From an uncultured Elusimicrobia bacterium (GTDB taxonomy: Bacteria > Elusimicrobiota > Endomicrobiia > Endomicrobiales > Endomicrobiaceae): a DNA stretch of 13,821 nt. The notes under the pieces are model-generated. The model made no database searches. It was given only the letters and a program-made list of their open reading frames with translations, and had not been told where the DNA came from. Both the position numbers and the translations under genes were made by a program. This document shows, piece by piece, positions 1 to 6,587 of this stretch. Each line of letters starts with the position of its first letter. Position 1 is the first letter of the stretch. The stretch is taken from the NCBI GenBank assembly GCA_947168325.1, contig CAMVLN010000028.1:1-13821 (forward strand), written 5' to 3'.

Positions 1-212
1 ATTTCCCTTATCATATTTTTTGATTTCAAAGAGCCATCTCTTGTACTTATTTTATAATAAAAAAAAGTTTTGTAATTAACACTTTAACAATTTTTATGTT
101 GTGTTTTTTAAATTTGAGATAGTTGCTATTATTTTTTCCCTTATTAAAAGTCAAAATTAAACAAATAAATATTTTTTAGTGCAAGCTATATAAATATAAA
201 TTCACTTTCTTT

Positions 213-242
213 TTGACTTGATAATACTGATATTAGTATAAT
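213..242 (+). promoter_or_regulatory. Predicted sigma70-type promoter of the R-M genes
   Basis: TTGACT at 213-218 matches five of six bases of the -35 consensus. TATAAT at 237-242 is a perfect -10 box, and the spacer is 18 bp. Transcription would start near 249, giving an untranslated leader of about 80 nt before the methyltransferase ATG at 328. It is the best promoter match I found in the window and points towards the R-M pair. The call rests on the consensus match alone, in A+T-rich DNA where chance -10 boxes are common. Confidence 0.6.
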
Positions 243-257
243 AAAAAAAGGTTTTAT

Positions 258-296
258 CTACAAAAAATTTAACAACATTGTTAAAATTTTATGTAG
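258..296 (+). repeat. 39-nt imperfect inverted repeat (hairpin) in the R-M leader
   Basis: The core TTTAACAA (268-275), CA, TTGTTAAA (278-285) is a perfect 8-bp inverted repeat with a 2-base centre. Pairing continues outward past one bulged A (286), through A264-267/T287-290 and past an A-A mismatch, and closes with CTAC (258-261) against GTAG (293-296). It lies about 10 nt after the predicted transcription start and about 30 nt before the methyltransferase start codon. It could be an operator, an RNA hairpin tuning translation, or a remnant of insertion. No T-run follows, so it does not look like a terminator. Confidence 0.6.
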
Positions 297-327
297 TGTA
301 AACAAAAACAAAATATATGAGTTTATA

Positions 328-1461
328 ATGAAAGGAATTTCCTTGTTTTCCAATGTAGGTATAGGTGAAACTTATTTAAAAAAGTGTGGAATAGATATTG
401 TTATTGCTAATGAACTTATACCAAAAAGAGCAAAATTTTATTCCCATTTATATCCTAATGTTAATATGGTATGTGGTGATATTACTGATAAAAAAATTTT
501 TAATTATTTAGTTGAAGAATCCATAAAGCAAAACATACAATTTCTTATAGCAACACCACCTTGTCAAGGAATGTCTATTGCAGGTAAAATGGATGAAAAT
601 GACAAGAGAAATTCATTAATTATATATGCAATAGAATTTATAAAAAAAGTTCAACCTGAATACATTATAATAGAAAATGTTCCTGCTTTTTTGAAATTTT
701 CAATAAAGATAAAAAATAATTACATAAAAATAGTAGATTATATAGAAGAAGAATTAAAACATTTAGAATATTTTATAAATTATTCTATTTTAGATGCTGC
801 AGATTATAATACACCACAATATAGAAAAAGGGCAGTTTTTTTAATATCAAAAATATCAAAATGGGAATTTCCAAAACCACAAAAACATATAACAGTAAAA
901 GAAGTTATTGGAGATTTACCAAGTTTAGAAAGTGGAGAAGATTCAAATATAAAATATCACTATGCAAAAATTCATAATAAAAATCATATATTATGGATGA
1001 AACATACTCCTACAGGAAGAACTGCTTTTGATAATAAAGAGTTTTATCCACAAAAAAATGGAAGAAGAATAAAGGGCTATAGTACAACTTATAAAAGAAT
1101 CAAATGGGATGAACCTGCTCCCACAATAACAATGTGTAATGGTGGAATATCTTCCCAAAACAATGTTCATCCTGGAATTAAACAAAAAGATGGAACATAT
1201 TCTAATGCAAGAGTATTATCTATTTTAGAAATTATGAGATTAATGGGATTACCTGATAATTGGAATATTCCAAATTGGGCAAGTGAAAATTTTATAAGGC
1301 AAGTTATAGGAGAGGGTTTTCCTCCAAAATTTGTTGAAGCTCTTATTTCTACTATTCCATTTGAAATAAAAAATAAAACTGTTCAAAATAACATTCATAA
1401 AATACCAAGTAATATTCAAAGTAGGATATTAGAATTTGATTTCAAATTGGAGCAAAAATGA
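328..1461 (+). CDS. DNA (cytosine-5-)-methyltransferase of a type II R-M system
   Basis: Predicted to methylate C5 of cytosine in a specific DNA site using S-adenosylmethionine, protecting the host from the adjacent endonuclease. Family motifs appear in order over 377 residues: motif I near the N-terminus (LFSNVGIGE, residues 6-14), motif IV PPCQ with catalytic Cys79, motif VI ENVP (116-119), motif VIII QYRKR (164-168), a long variable target-recognition region (about 172-294), motif IX with Arg295 and Glu301, and motif X QVIGEGFPP (325-333). Motif I has N where FSG is usual, and motif X has GEGFPP rather than the common GNxVPP. The start sits right at motif I, so there is no N-terminal helix-turn-helix for autoregulation. 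No clear Shine-Dalgarno precedes the ATG; a three-codon open frame (317-328) ends on it. The stop overlaps the next gene by ATGA. Target sequence unknown. Confidence 0.95.
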   Translation: MKGISLFSNVGIGETYLKKCGIDIVIANELIPKRAKFYSHLYPNVNMVCGDITDKKIFNYLVEESIKQNIQFLIATPPCQGMSIAGKMDENDKRNSLIIYAIEFIKKVQPEYIIIENVPAFLKFSIKIKNNYIKIVDYIEEELKHLEYFINYSILDAADYNTPQYRKRAVFLISKISKWEFPKPQKHITVKEVIGDLPSLESGEDSNIKYHYAKIHNKNHILWMKHTPTGRTAFDNKEFYPQKNGRRIKGYSTTYKRIKWDEPAPTITMCNGGISSQNNVHPGIKQKDGTYSNARVLSILEIMRLMGLPDNWNIPNWASENFIRQVIGEGFPPKFVEALISTIPFEIKNKTVQNNIHKIPSNIQSRILEFDFKLEQK

Positions 1462-2372
1462 AAAGACTTGACGATATGGATTTTAATGAAGTATCTTTAT
1501 TATACAAAAAACTTTTTGCTTCTATGCTTGATACAACCTGTTTTGATACTATAAAAAATAATTTTAATAATATTTATGACAAATATTTAGAACATTTCAA
1601 TAATGGTTATCGTTCGAAATCAACTCTTGGAAGAAGTTCTTTACAATGGGGAAGAAATATTATATGGGGTTGGTTTATAGAAACTCTTTTAAGAGAAGTC
1701 TTATTAAAAAATAAAAATATTAAAACCGTTGATTTTGTAGGTGGTGATAGTAAACATAGATTTATTTATACAGCTGAAACAAAAATTATAACTATACAAG
1801 GTCAGAAAACAGTAGAACCTGATTTTATAGTTACACTTAAAAATGGCAAAACATTTTATATAGAATTAAAAACAGCTGCTAAAGAAATTTTTACAATAAA
1901 AAAAGGAAATATTGAACAATTATATAAAAGTAGTGCTTATAATGATAAAATAACTGTGATTTTAATGGTAGATTTGATAAATAAATTTTACTCTATACAA
2001 AATTTAAAATACTTTAATAATTTAAAACCGTTTGTTAATCAAAGAATGGAAGGGCAATTATGTTACCAATTTCCTAGTCCAAATACTCCAATTCCCGACA
2101 TAATAAATGAAAATCTAGAACAATATTTAGATGAAACAATTTTTTTATTAGATATAATAAAAAAATTAAAAGCATTAAAAATTGCAGAAAGTGTAAACAA
2201 TAAGGAACTTGTAAAAATAATAAAAAATAAAATGATGTTAGAAAAAAAAGAAGAAGATAAAAAGAAAAAAATTGAAGATTTTGATATTGAAATCAATAAA
2301 ATAATAGAAAAATGTCCCAAAATAACAAAAATATCTTGGGAAGAAATATTTAATATTTTAGGTTTAAAATAA
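1458..2372 (+). CDS. Putative type II restriction endonuclease, PD-(D/E)XK fold
   Basis: Probable endonuclease partner of the upstream methyltransferase. The 304-residue protein carries a PD-(D/E)XK-like metal site: Pro121-Asp122 (EPDFIV) followed by Glu136-Leu-Lys138 (YIELKTA), with Glu76 in a preceding predicted helix (FIETLLREVL). This spacing and the hydrophobic strands around it are typical of nucleases. The C-terminal third is Lys/Glu-rich and probably helical or coiled coil (about 235-285), ending in a short segment with a Trp (283-304). I do not recognise the specific family, so the cleavage site cannot be given. The ATG overlaps the methyltransferase stop (ATGA), with GGAG six bases upstream, implying translational coupling so that the modifying enzyme is made first. 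Alternative: a nuclease-like accessory protein. Context makes the endonuclease reading much more likely. Confidence 0.8.
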   Translation: MKRLDDMDFNEVSLLYKKLFASMLDTTCFDTIKNNFNNIYDKYLEHFNNGYRSKSTLGRSSLQWGRNIIWGWFIETLLREVLLKNKNIKTVDFVGGDSKHRFIYTAETKIITIQGQKTVEPDFIVTLKNGKTFYIELKTAAKEIFTIKKGNIEQLYKSSAYNDKITVILMVDLINKFYSIQNLKYFNNLKPFVNQRMEGQLCYQFPSPNTPIPDIINENLEQYLDETIFLLDIIKKLKALKIAESVNNKELVKIIKNKMMLEKKEEDKKKKIEDFDIEINKIIEKCPKITKISWEEIFNILGLK

Positions 2373-2494
2373 ATTTAGTATTTTAAAGTATTAATTAAAA
2401 AAAACTAATAACTTATAATCAAACTAAACAAAATTCTGTGTTGTACTCAAGGTTGTGTGTTTCAAAGTTGTAGCCAAAATATTAAAGCCGCTAT

Positions 2495-2551
2495 AATATA
2501 GTTTTAAGCAAAAAAAAAGCAACCTCTCGGTTGCTTTCTCAAAACTATATT
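2495..2551. repeat. Inverted repeat enclosing the operon terminator
   Basis: An 11-bp perfect arm (AATATAGTTTT, 2495-2505) is complemented by AAAACTATATT (2541-2551), with the terminator hairpin between them. On the minus strand the outer left arm lies just past the secY stop codon. The arrangement gives a long, possibly cruciform or two-way structure between convergent transcription units. On the plus strand the inner stem is followed only by TTTCTC, so termination of the R-M transcript here would be weaker than that of the ribosomal operon. Confidence 0.6.
2510..2537 (-). terminator. Rho-independent terminator of the S10-spc operon
   Basis: Read on the minus strand, AAAGCAACC, a GAGA loop and GGTTGCTTT form a 9-bp stem with a GNRA-type tetraloop, running straight into nine Ts (2518-2510). 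It begins 19 bp after the secY stop codon. This is a textbook intrinsic terminator and marks the 3' end of the ribosomal protein transcript, separating it from the convergent R-M genes. Confidence 0.92.
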
Positions 2552-2555
2552 TTGA

Positions 2556-3899
2556 CTACTTAACATTAAACCATCTACCTTTAATTCTTCCTTCTTTCAT
2601 AAATCCTTCATAATGTCTCATAATTAAATGAGATTCTATCTGCCCTATTGTATCTAATGCTACACCTACAACGATAAGCAAAGATGTTCCACCAAAGAAA
2701 AAAGGTGCTGACAATACTGATCTTAAATAATCTGGTAAAACTGCTATACATGCAACAAACAAAGCTCCGCCTAATGTAACCCTCTCTAAAACTTTTTGTA
2801 TATAAGTTGCTGTTGGTTCACCAGGTCTAATTCCCGGCACAAAACCACCAGATTTTTTCATATTTTCTGCTAAATCTTTTGGATTAAAAGAAATTGAATT
2901 ATAAAAATAACAGAAGAATATCACTAAAAAAGCATATACTGTATTATAAATCCATGAACTGCTATTGAACCAATCTGTAATTTTTCTTGATATAGGAAAG
3001 CCCCATACTGTCCAATCAGGAGCAAACTGTGCAATAGTGAGTGGTGCTGATAAAATTGATACTGCAAAAATAACTGCTATAACACCCGATTGATCAACTT
3101 TTATTGGTAAGAAAGAAGTAGAGCCACCATACATTCTTCTACCAACCATTCTTTTTGCATAGTTAATAGGAATTCTTCTTTGTGCTGTTTCAACCCAAAC
3201 AACCAAAGTTAAAACTATTAAAACTAAAGACAACAAAAATATCGCCAATAATAAAGAAAGTTCTTCCATCTGTATAAGTTTTACAACACCTAAAGAAGCT
3301 GACGGTAACCTTTCAACAATACCAGCAAAAATGATTAAAGAAATACCATTACCTATTCCTCTTTCCGTTACTTGCTCTCCAAGCCACATAATAAGCACTG
3401 TCCCTGTTACAAGTGTAAATACTGTCATTACTATCCATGATGCTGTTGGATCTAAAACTATAGGCATACCACTTGGTGTAGGCATTTTTGTTATAGCCAT
3501 TGTGAGTCCAAACGACTGTATTGCACCAAGTATAAGTGTTCCATATCTTGTAATTTGTGTGAGCTTTCTTCTTCCTTGCTCGCCTTCTTTTGCTAATCTA
3601 TCTAAATAAGGAATAACATGGGCACCTTGCATTAAACTCATTATAATGGAAGCATTGATGTATGGCATAATACCCATTGAAAAAACTGACATTCTATTTA
3701 ATGCCCCACCAGAAAACATATCTAAAAAACCTAACAACCCATTACTATTTGCTGCAAATAAACTTCTTACGGCTTCTGCATTAACTCCAGGAATAGGAAT
3801 AGCTGCACCAATTCTGTAAGCTATAATTATCGCAAGTGTAAATAACACTTTATTTCTAAGTTGTGGTATCTTAAATATATCTGCAATTTTATTAAACAT
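2556..3899 (-). CDS. secY: Protein translocase subunit SecY
   Basis: Central pore of the SecYEG channel, which moves unfolded preproteins across and into the cytoplasmic membrane. At 447 residues it matches the usual length (E. coli 443). About ten hydrophobic membrane spans are visible. Landmarks include the N-terminal segment with AIPIPGVN (33-40), the plug region around residues 55-80 (FLDMFSGGALNRMSVFSMG), EQVTERGIGNG (175-185), the cytosolic loop with RRIPINYAKR (241-250), and the conserved loop GFVPGIRPGEPT (352-363). The ATG at 3899 is preceded by AGGGA. The stop is TAG. It is the last gene of the operon, after a 93-bp gap from rplO, with the terminator immediately downstream. In many bacteria adk, map or infA would follow; they do not here. 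Confidence 0.98.
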   Translation of the reverse strand: MFNKIADIFKIPQLRNKVLFTLAIIIAYRIGAAIPIPGVNAEAVRSLFAANSNGLLGFLDMFSGGALNRMSVFSMGIMPYINASIIMSLMQGAHVIPYLDRLAKEGEQGRRKLTQITRYGTLILGAIQSFGLTMAITKMPTPSGMPIVLDPTASWIVMTVFTLVTGTVLIMWLGEQVTERGIGNGISLIIFAGIVERLPSASLGVVKLIQMEELSLLLAIFLLSLVLIVLTLVVWVETAQRRIPINYAKRMVGRRMYGGSTSFLPIKVDQSGVIAVIFAVSILSAPLTIAQFAPDWTVWGFPISRKITDWFNSSSWIYNTVYAFLVIFFCYFYNSISFNPKDLAENMKKSGGFVPGIRPGEPTATYIQKVLERVTLGGALFVACIAVLPDYLRSVLSAPFFFGGTSLLIVVGVALDTIGQIESHLIMRHYEGFMKEGRIKGRWFNVK

Positions 3900-3992
3900 T
3901 TTTATTCCCTATATAAATATATTAAAATCAACTACTTTATATTTCTATAACCCTTCTATATTGTGCTGTCTTATTACTTATTATCTATTTCA

Positions 3993-4436
3993 CTATTTTA
4001 CAATCTCTGCCTTTCCACCAACTTTTTCAATTTTTTCTTTTGCTGTTTTTGAAAAAGCATTTGCTTTAACTACAAAATTTTTTTTAAGTTCACCATTTGA
4101 AAGGACCTTTATTAAACCTTTCTTTTTTATAATTCCTGCTTTTCTTAAACTTTCTGCTGTTATCTCTGTCCCATTTTCAAATTTAGATTCTATTGAACTT
4201 AAATTTACTATTTCATATCTTTCGCTAGAAATGCTATGCCCTCTTTTTGGAGTTCTCCTAACGATAGACATTTGCCCACCTTCAAAGTAAGACATCTTTC
4301 CATCACCAGATCTTGCTTTTTGTCCTTTATGCCCTCTACCTGATGTCTTTCCATGACCGGAACTTTCTCCTCTACCAACTATCGTTCTTCTATGCTTTGC
4401 ACCTTTTGCAGGTGATAATGTATTAAGACCTATCAT
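3993..4436 (-). CDS. rplO: 50S ribosomal protein L15
   Basis: Binds 23S rRNA in the large subunit. The 147-residue length is normal (E. coli 144). The N-terminus shows the family's Gly/Arg/Lys-rich extension, beginning MIGLNTLSPAKGAKH and rich in GRG, SGHGKTSGRGHKG and GGQM motifs, followed by a compact C-terminal domain ending in GGKAEIVK. The ATG overlaps the rpsE stop by four bases (ATGA, 4433-4436), with AGAGG about ten bases upstream inside rpsE. This overlap leaves no room for rpmD (L30), which lies between rpsE and rplO in the classical operon. A 93-bp A+T-rich gap follows before secY. Confidence 0.98.
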   Translation of the reverse strand: MIGLNTLSPAKGAKHRRTIVGRGESSGHGKTSGRGHKGQKARSGDGKMSYFEGGQMSIVRRTPKRGHSISSERYEIVNLSSIESKFENGTEITAESLRKAGIIKKKGLIKVLSNGELKKNFVVKANAFSKTAKEKIEKVGGKAEIVK

Positions 4437-4939
4437 ATTTCTGCAACCTCTTTATTTCTTAATTTAGCAACAGCTTCTTTTGTTCTTAATCCTTTCAAAG
4501 CCTCTATTGTTGCATAAACCACATTAAATTTGTTTGCTGTTCTCATAGATTTTGTAAGAATATCTGAAATTCCTACAGCTTCAAGTACAGCTCTTACAGG
4601 ACCACCAGCAATAACACCTGTTCCAGGAACCGCAGGCTTTAACAAAACTTTCCCTGCCCCAGAAACACCAATTATTTCGTGAGGAATTGTTGTATTTTTT
4701 AAAGATACTGAAATCATATTTTTTTGAGCATAAGCACTTCCTTTCTTAATTGCAGCTTGAACTTCGTTTGCTTTTCCAAGTCCACATCCAATTTTACCCT
4801 TCCCATCACCAACAACAACCAAAGCATTAAAAGAAAATCTCTTTCCACCTTTAACAACTTTTGCAACTCTATTAACAGCTACCACGGTCTCATTTAAACC
4901 GCTCTCGTTCTCATTTTTATTTATTTTATTATCAGTCAA
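4433..4939 (-). CDS. rpsE: 30S ribosomal protein S5 (TTG start)
   Basis: Small-subunit protein near the decoding and mRNA entry region, with roles in accuracy. The 168-residue length agrees with E. coli (167). The N-terminal double-stranded-RNA-binding-like domain is recognisable by RVAKVVKGGKRFSF (25-38) and VVGDGKGKIGCGLGKA (42-57). The C-terminal domain has LKPAVPGTGVIAGGPVRAVLE (100-120). No ATG exists near the N-terminus: the frame begins at TTG (4939-4937), preceded by a very strong Shine-Dalgarno, GGGAGG, with a 7-base spacer. I therefore take TTG as the real start. A 68-bp gap, containing a short tandem repeat, separates it from rplR. The stop overlaps rplO. Confidence 0.97.
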   Translation of the reverse strand: MTDNKINKNENESGLNETVVAVNRVAKVVKGGKRFSFNALVVVGDGKGKIGCGLGKANEVQAAIKKGSAYAQKNMISVSLKNTTIPHEIIGVSGAGKVLLKPAVPGTGVIAGGPVRAVLEAVGISDILTKSMRTANKFNVVYATIEALKGLRTKEAVAKLRNKEVAEI

Positions 4940-4990
4940 CTTAGTTCCTCCCTTTCCACAATGACAGCCAATTGATTATATAAATTTACT

Positions 4991-5006
4991 AGTACGAAAG
5001 TACGAA
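4991..5006. repeat. Tandem 8-bp direct repeat downstream of rplR
   Basis: AGTACGAA occurs twice head to tail (4991-4998 and 4999-5006), beginning one base after the rplR stop on the minus strand. It is probably a local slippage duplication in the rplR-rpsE spacer; no function is evident. Confidence 0.6.
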
Positions 5007-5007
5007 C

Positions 5008-5367
5008 TTAAAAATCAAGCCCACCTGCCCTTGCTTCATCAGCAAGTGCTTTTACTTTACCAGTATAAACTTTCCCTGCCCTATCAAAAACAACTTTTTT
5101 AACATTTTTTTCTATTGCTTTTTTAGCAATTAACTTTCCAACAGCCTTTGCTGCTTCAACTGTATCTGTTGTTTTTAATGTTCCTTTTATTTCTGCAGAT
5201 AAAGTTGATGCTGCTACTAAAGTAAAACCTTTTGAATCATCTATTACCTGTGCATAAATATGTTTATGTCCACATTTAACAGCAAGTCTTGGCCTCTCTT
5301 GTGTTCCTTTAACTTTATTTCTTATTCTTGCTTTACGAAAACCTAACCTTATCCTTGAACTTTTCAT
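5008..5367 (-). CDS. rplR: 50S ribosomal protein L18
   Basis: Binds 5S rRNA and anchors it, with L5, in the central protuberance of the 50S subunit. At 119 residues it matches the family (E. coli 117). Conserved parts visible are the basic N-terminal tail, RPRLAVKCGHKHIYAQVIDD (25-44) and the C-terminal FDRAGKVYTGKVKALADEAR (94-113), which ends in GGLDF. The ATG at 5367 is preceded by AGGA. The gap from rplF is 13 bp. Confidence 0.98.
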   Translation of the reverse strand: MKSSRIRLGFRKARIRNKVKGTQERPRLAVKCGHKHIYAQVIDDSKGFTLVAASTLSAEIKGTLKTTDTVEAAKAVGKLIAKKAIEKNVKKVVFDRAGKVYTGKVKALADEARAGGLDF

Positions 5368-5380
5368 TTACAATCCTCTA

Positions 5381-5941
5381 TTATTTCTTAGAACCAGCTG
5401 CAGCTTTACCAGCTTTTCTAATAATCTTTTCACCAACATATCTTATCCCAAAACCTTTATACGGTTCAGGAGGTTTTACAGCTCTAACTTCTGCTGCAAA
5501 AGCTCCAACCTTTTGTTTATCTGCACCAGTGATTGTTAATGTAGGAATCTTATCTTTTGTCATACCAGAAACAACTTTTATTCCTTCAGGAATTTCCAAT
5601 GTTACTGTGTGGGAATATCCTACTGTTAAAATGATATTTTTTCCACTTATAACAGATTTAAAACCTAAACCATTAAGTTCAAGTTCTTTTTTATATCCAG
5701 TAGTTACACCTTCAATCATATTACAGACAAGACCCCTCGTAAGACCCTGCTTTACATTCGCTTCCTTTGATTCTCTTTTCTGTTCTATAAGAATCTGTGA
5801 TTTTTCAACTTTTACATCTATTTTCTCATCAATTACTTGTGAGAGCTTTCCATTAGCACTTGAAACTTCTAAAATTCCATTTTTAAATTCTACTTTAACC
5901 TTTTCAGGTATTGTTATTGGTTTTTTTCCTAAGCGACTCAT
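5381..5941 (-). CDS. rplF: 50S ribosomal protein L6
   Basis: Large-subunit protein near the factor-binding site and sarcin-ricin loop. Length is 186 residues (E. coli 177); the extra residues form a Lys/Ala-rich C-terminal end (KAGKAAAGSKK). The N-terminus MSRLGKKPITIPEKVKVEF is canonical, and the signature PEPYKGFGIRYVGEKIIRKAGK lies near the C-terminus. The ATG at 5941 follows GAGG with a short spacer, 22 bp after the rpsH stop. A long open frame antisense to this gene (5328-5960, plus strand) is a composition artefact. Confidence 0.98.
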   Translation of the reverse strand: MSRLGKKPITIPEKVKVEFKNGILEVSSANGKLSQVIDEKIDVKVEKSQILIEQKRESKEANVKQGLTRGLVCNMIEGVTTGYKKELELNGLGFKSVISGKNIILTVGYSHTVTLEIPEGIKVVSGMTKDKIPTLTITGADKQKVGAFAAEVRAVKPPEPYKGFGIRYVGEKIIRKAGKAAAGSKK

Positions 5942-5963
5942 TTCACGACCTCATATTTAAATT

Positions 5964-6359
5964 TTACCAAACATATCCTATTACTTCGCCACCGACTCCA
6001 GCTTTTTTTGCTTTTTTGCTTGACATCATTCCTTTTGATGTAGATATTATTGCTATTCCAAAACTACCAAGTACATTTTTTAATTCTTCAACTTTTTTAT
6101 ATATTCTTAAACTTGGTTTTGAACTTCTTTTTATTCCTTGAAGAATCGCTTTACCATCTAAACCATATTTCAAATAAACCCTTAACACTCCCTGTTTTTG
6201 ATCTTCAATGTGTTTATAATTTGCTATATATCCTTCTTCTTTTAAAACTCTAGCAATTTCAGTTTTTACTTTTGAAGATGGAATATCAACTTTTTCATGA
6301 AGTTTTGCATTAGCATTCCTTATTCTAACAAACATATCTGATATAGGATCTGTAATCAT
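5964..6359 (-). CDS. rpsH: 30S ribosomal protein S8
   Basis: Binds helix 21 of 16S rRNA early in 30S assembly. In E. coli it also represses translation of spc-operon mRNA. The 131-residue length is standard (E. coli 130). Typical features are the start MITDPISDMFVRIRNA, the middle motif KEEGYIANYK, SKPSLRIYKK, and the C-terminal signature containing GIAIISTSKGMMSSKKAKKAG, ending GGEVIGYVW. The ATG at 6359 has AGG upstream and follows rpsN by 42 bp. Whether S8 regulates here cannot be read from the sequence. Confidence 0.98.
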   Translation of the reverse strand: MITDPISDMFVRIRNANAKLHEKVDIPSSKVKTEIARVLKEEGYIANYKHIEDQKQGVLRVYLKYGLDGKAILQGIKRSSKPSLRIYKKVEELKNVLGSFGIAIISTSKGMMSSKKAKKAGVGGEVIGYVW

Positions 6360-6401
6360 TACACCTAACCTCTTTTTTAATTTAGAATTATCAAACTACT
6401 C

Positions 6402-6587
6402 TTACCAACTTGATTTTAAAACACCCGGTATTTCACCATTGTGTGCAAGTTTACGAAAGCATATTCTGCATAGACCAAAATCTCTGTAGTAGCCCCTAGG
6501 CCTTCCGCACAGGCGACATCTATTCCTGAACCTAGTTGCAAACTTTTGAGGTTTGCGCATCTTTGCTTCTGCTGATGTTGTTGCCAT
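6402..6587 (-). CDS. rpsN: 30S ribosomal protein S14, zinc-binding (type Z)
   Basis: Late-assembling protein of the 30S head. The 61-residue length and the four cysteines, Cys24-X2-Cys27 and Cys40-X2-Cys43, identify the short zinc-binding form rather than the about 100-residue cysteine-free type. The C-terminus GEIPGVLKSSW is characteristic. The ATG at 6587 is preceded by GAGG with a 5-base spacer. A 142-bp A+T-rich gap separates it from rplE, unusually large for this operon. No second, zinc-free S14 gene is visible in the window. Confidence 0.98.
   Translation of the reverse strand: MATTSAEAKMRKPQKFATRFRNRCRLCGRPRGYYRDFGLCRICFRKLAHNGEIPGVLKSSW

Larger units (their letters stand above)
1..327. 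other. A+T-rich region without a supported gene, upstream of the R-M cassette
   Basis: I see no convincing gene here. On the plus strand a short open frame runs off the left edge and stops at 55-57; its 18 codons match nothing I recognise. On the minus strand an ATG at 14-12 could begin a gene leaving the window (only M-I-R-E readable), without a clear ribosome binding site. The right part holds the promoter and leader hairpin listed separately. A small 5-bp inverted repeat (AAGAG-CCAT-CTCTT, 29-42) is too weak to name. The strand and identity of the left neighbour remain unknown. Confidence 0.6.

Noticed and set aside
1..14. Minus-strand ATG at 14-12 as the start of a displaced map or adk gene
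   Set aside because: Only four codons are visible, without a Shine-Dalgarno; they do not match the usual start of either protein.
2386..2414. A/T hairpin downstream of the endonuclease stop as a plus-strand terminator
   Set aside because: The stem contains a bulge and a mismatch, is almost all A-T, and has no T-run after it.
2468..2497. Promoter-like TTGTAG...TATAAT in the convergent intergenic region, plus strand
   Set aside because: Only three of six -35 bases match and it would fire into the terminator and antisense to secY.
3331..4290. Plus-strand open frames opposite secY and rplO (92 and 109 codons)
   Set aside because: Shadows of coding sequence on the other strand; low-complexity hydrophobic translations.
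5328..5960. 210-codon plus-strand open frame
   Set aside because: It lies antisense to rplF and is a by-product of A+T-rich codon use; its hydrophobic, Ser/Phe-rich translation fits no family and the opposite strand is a certain gene.
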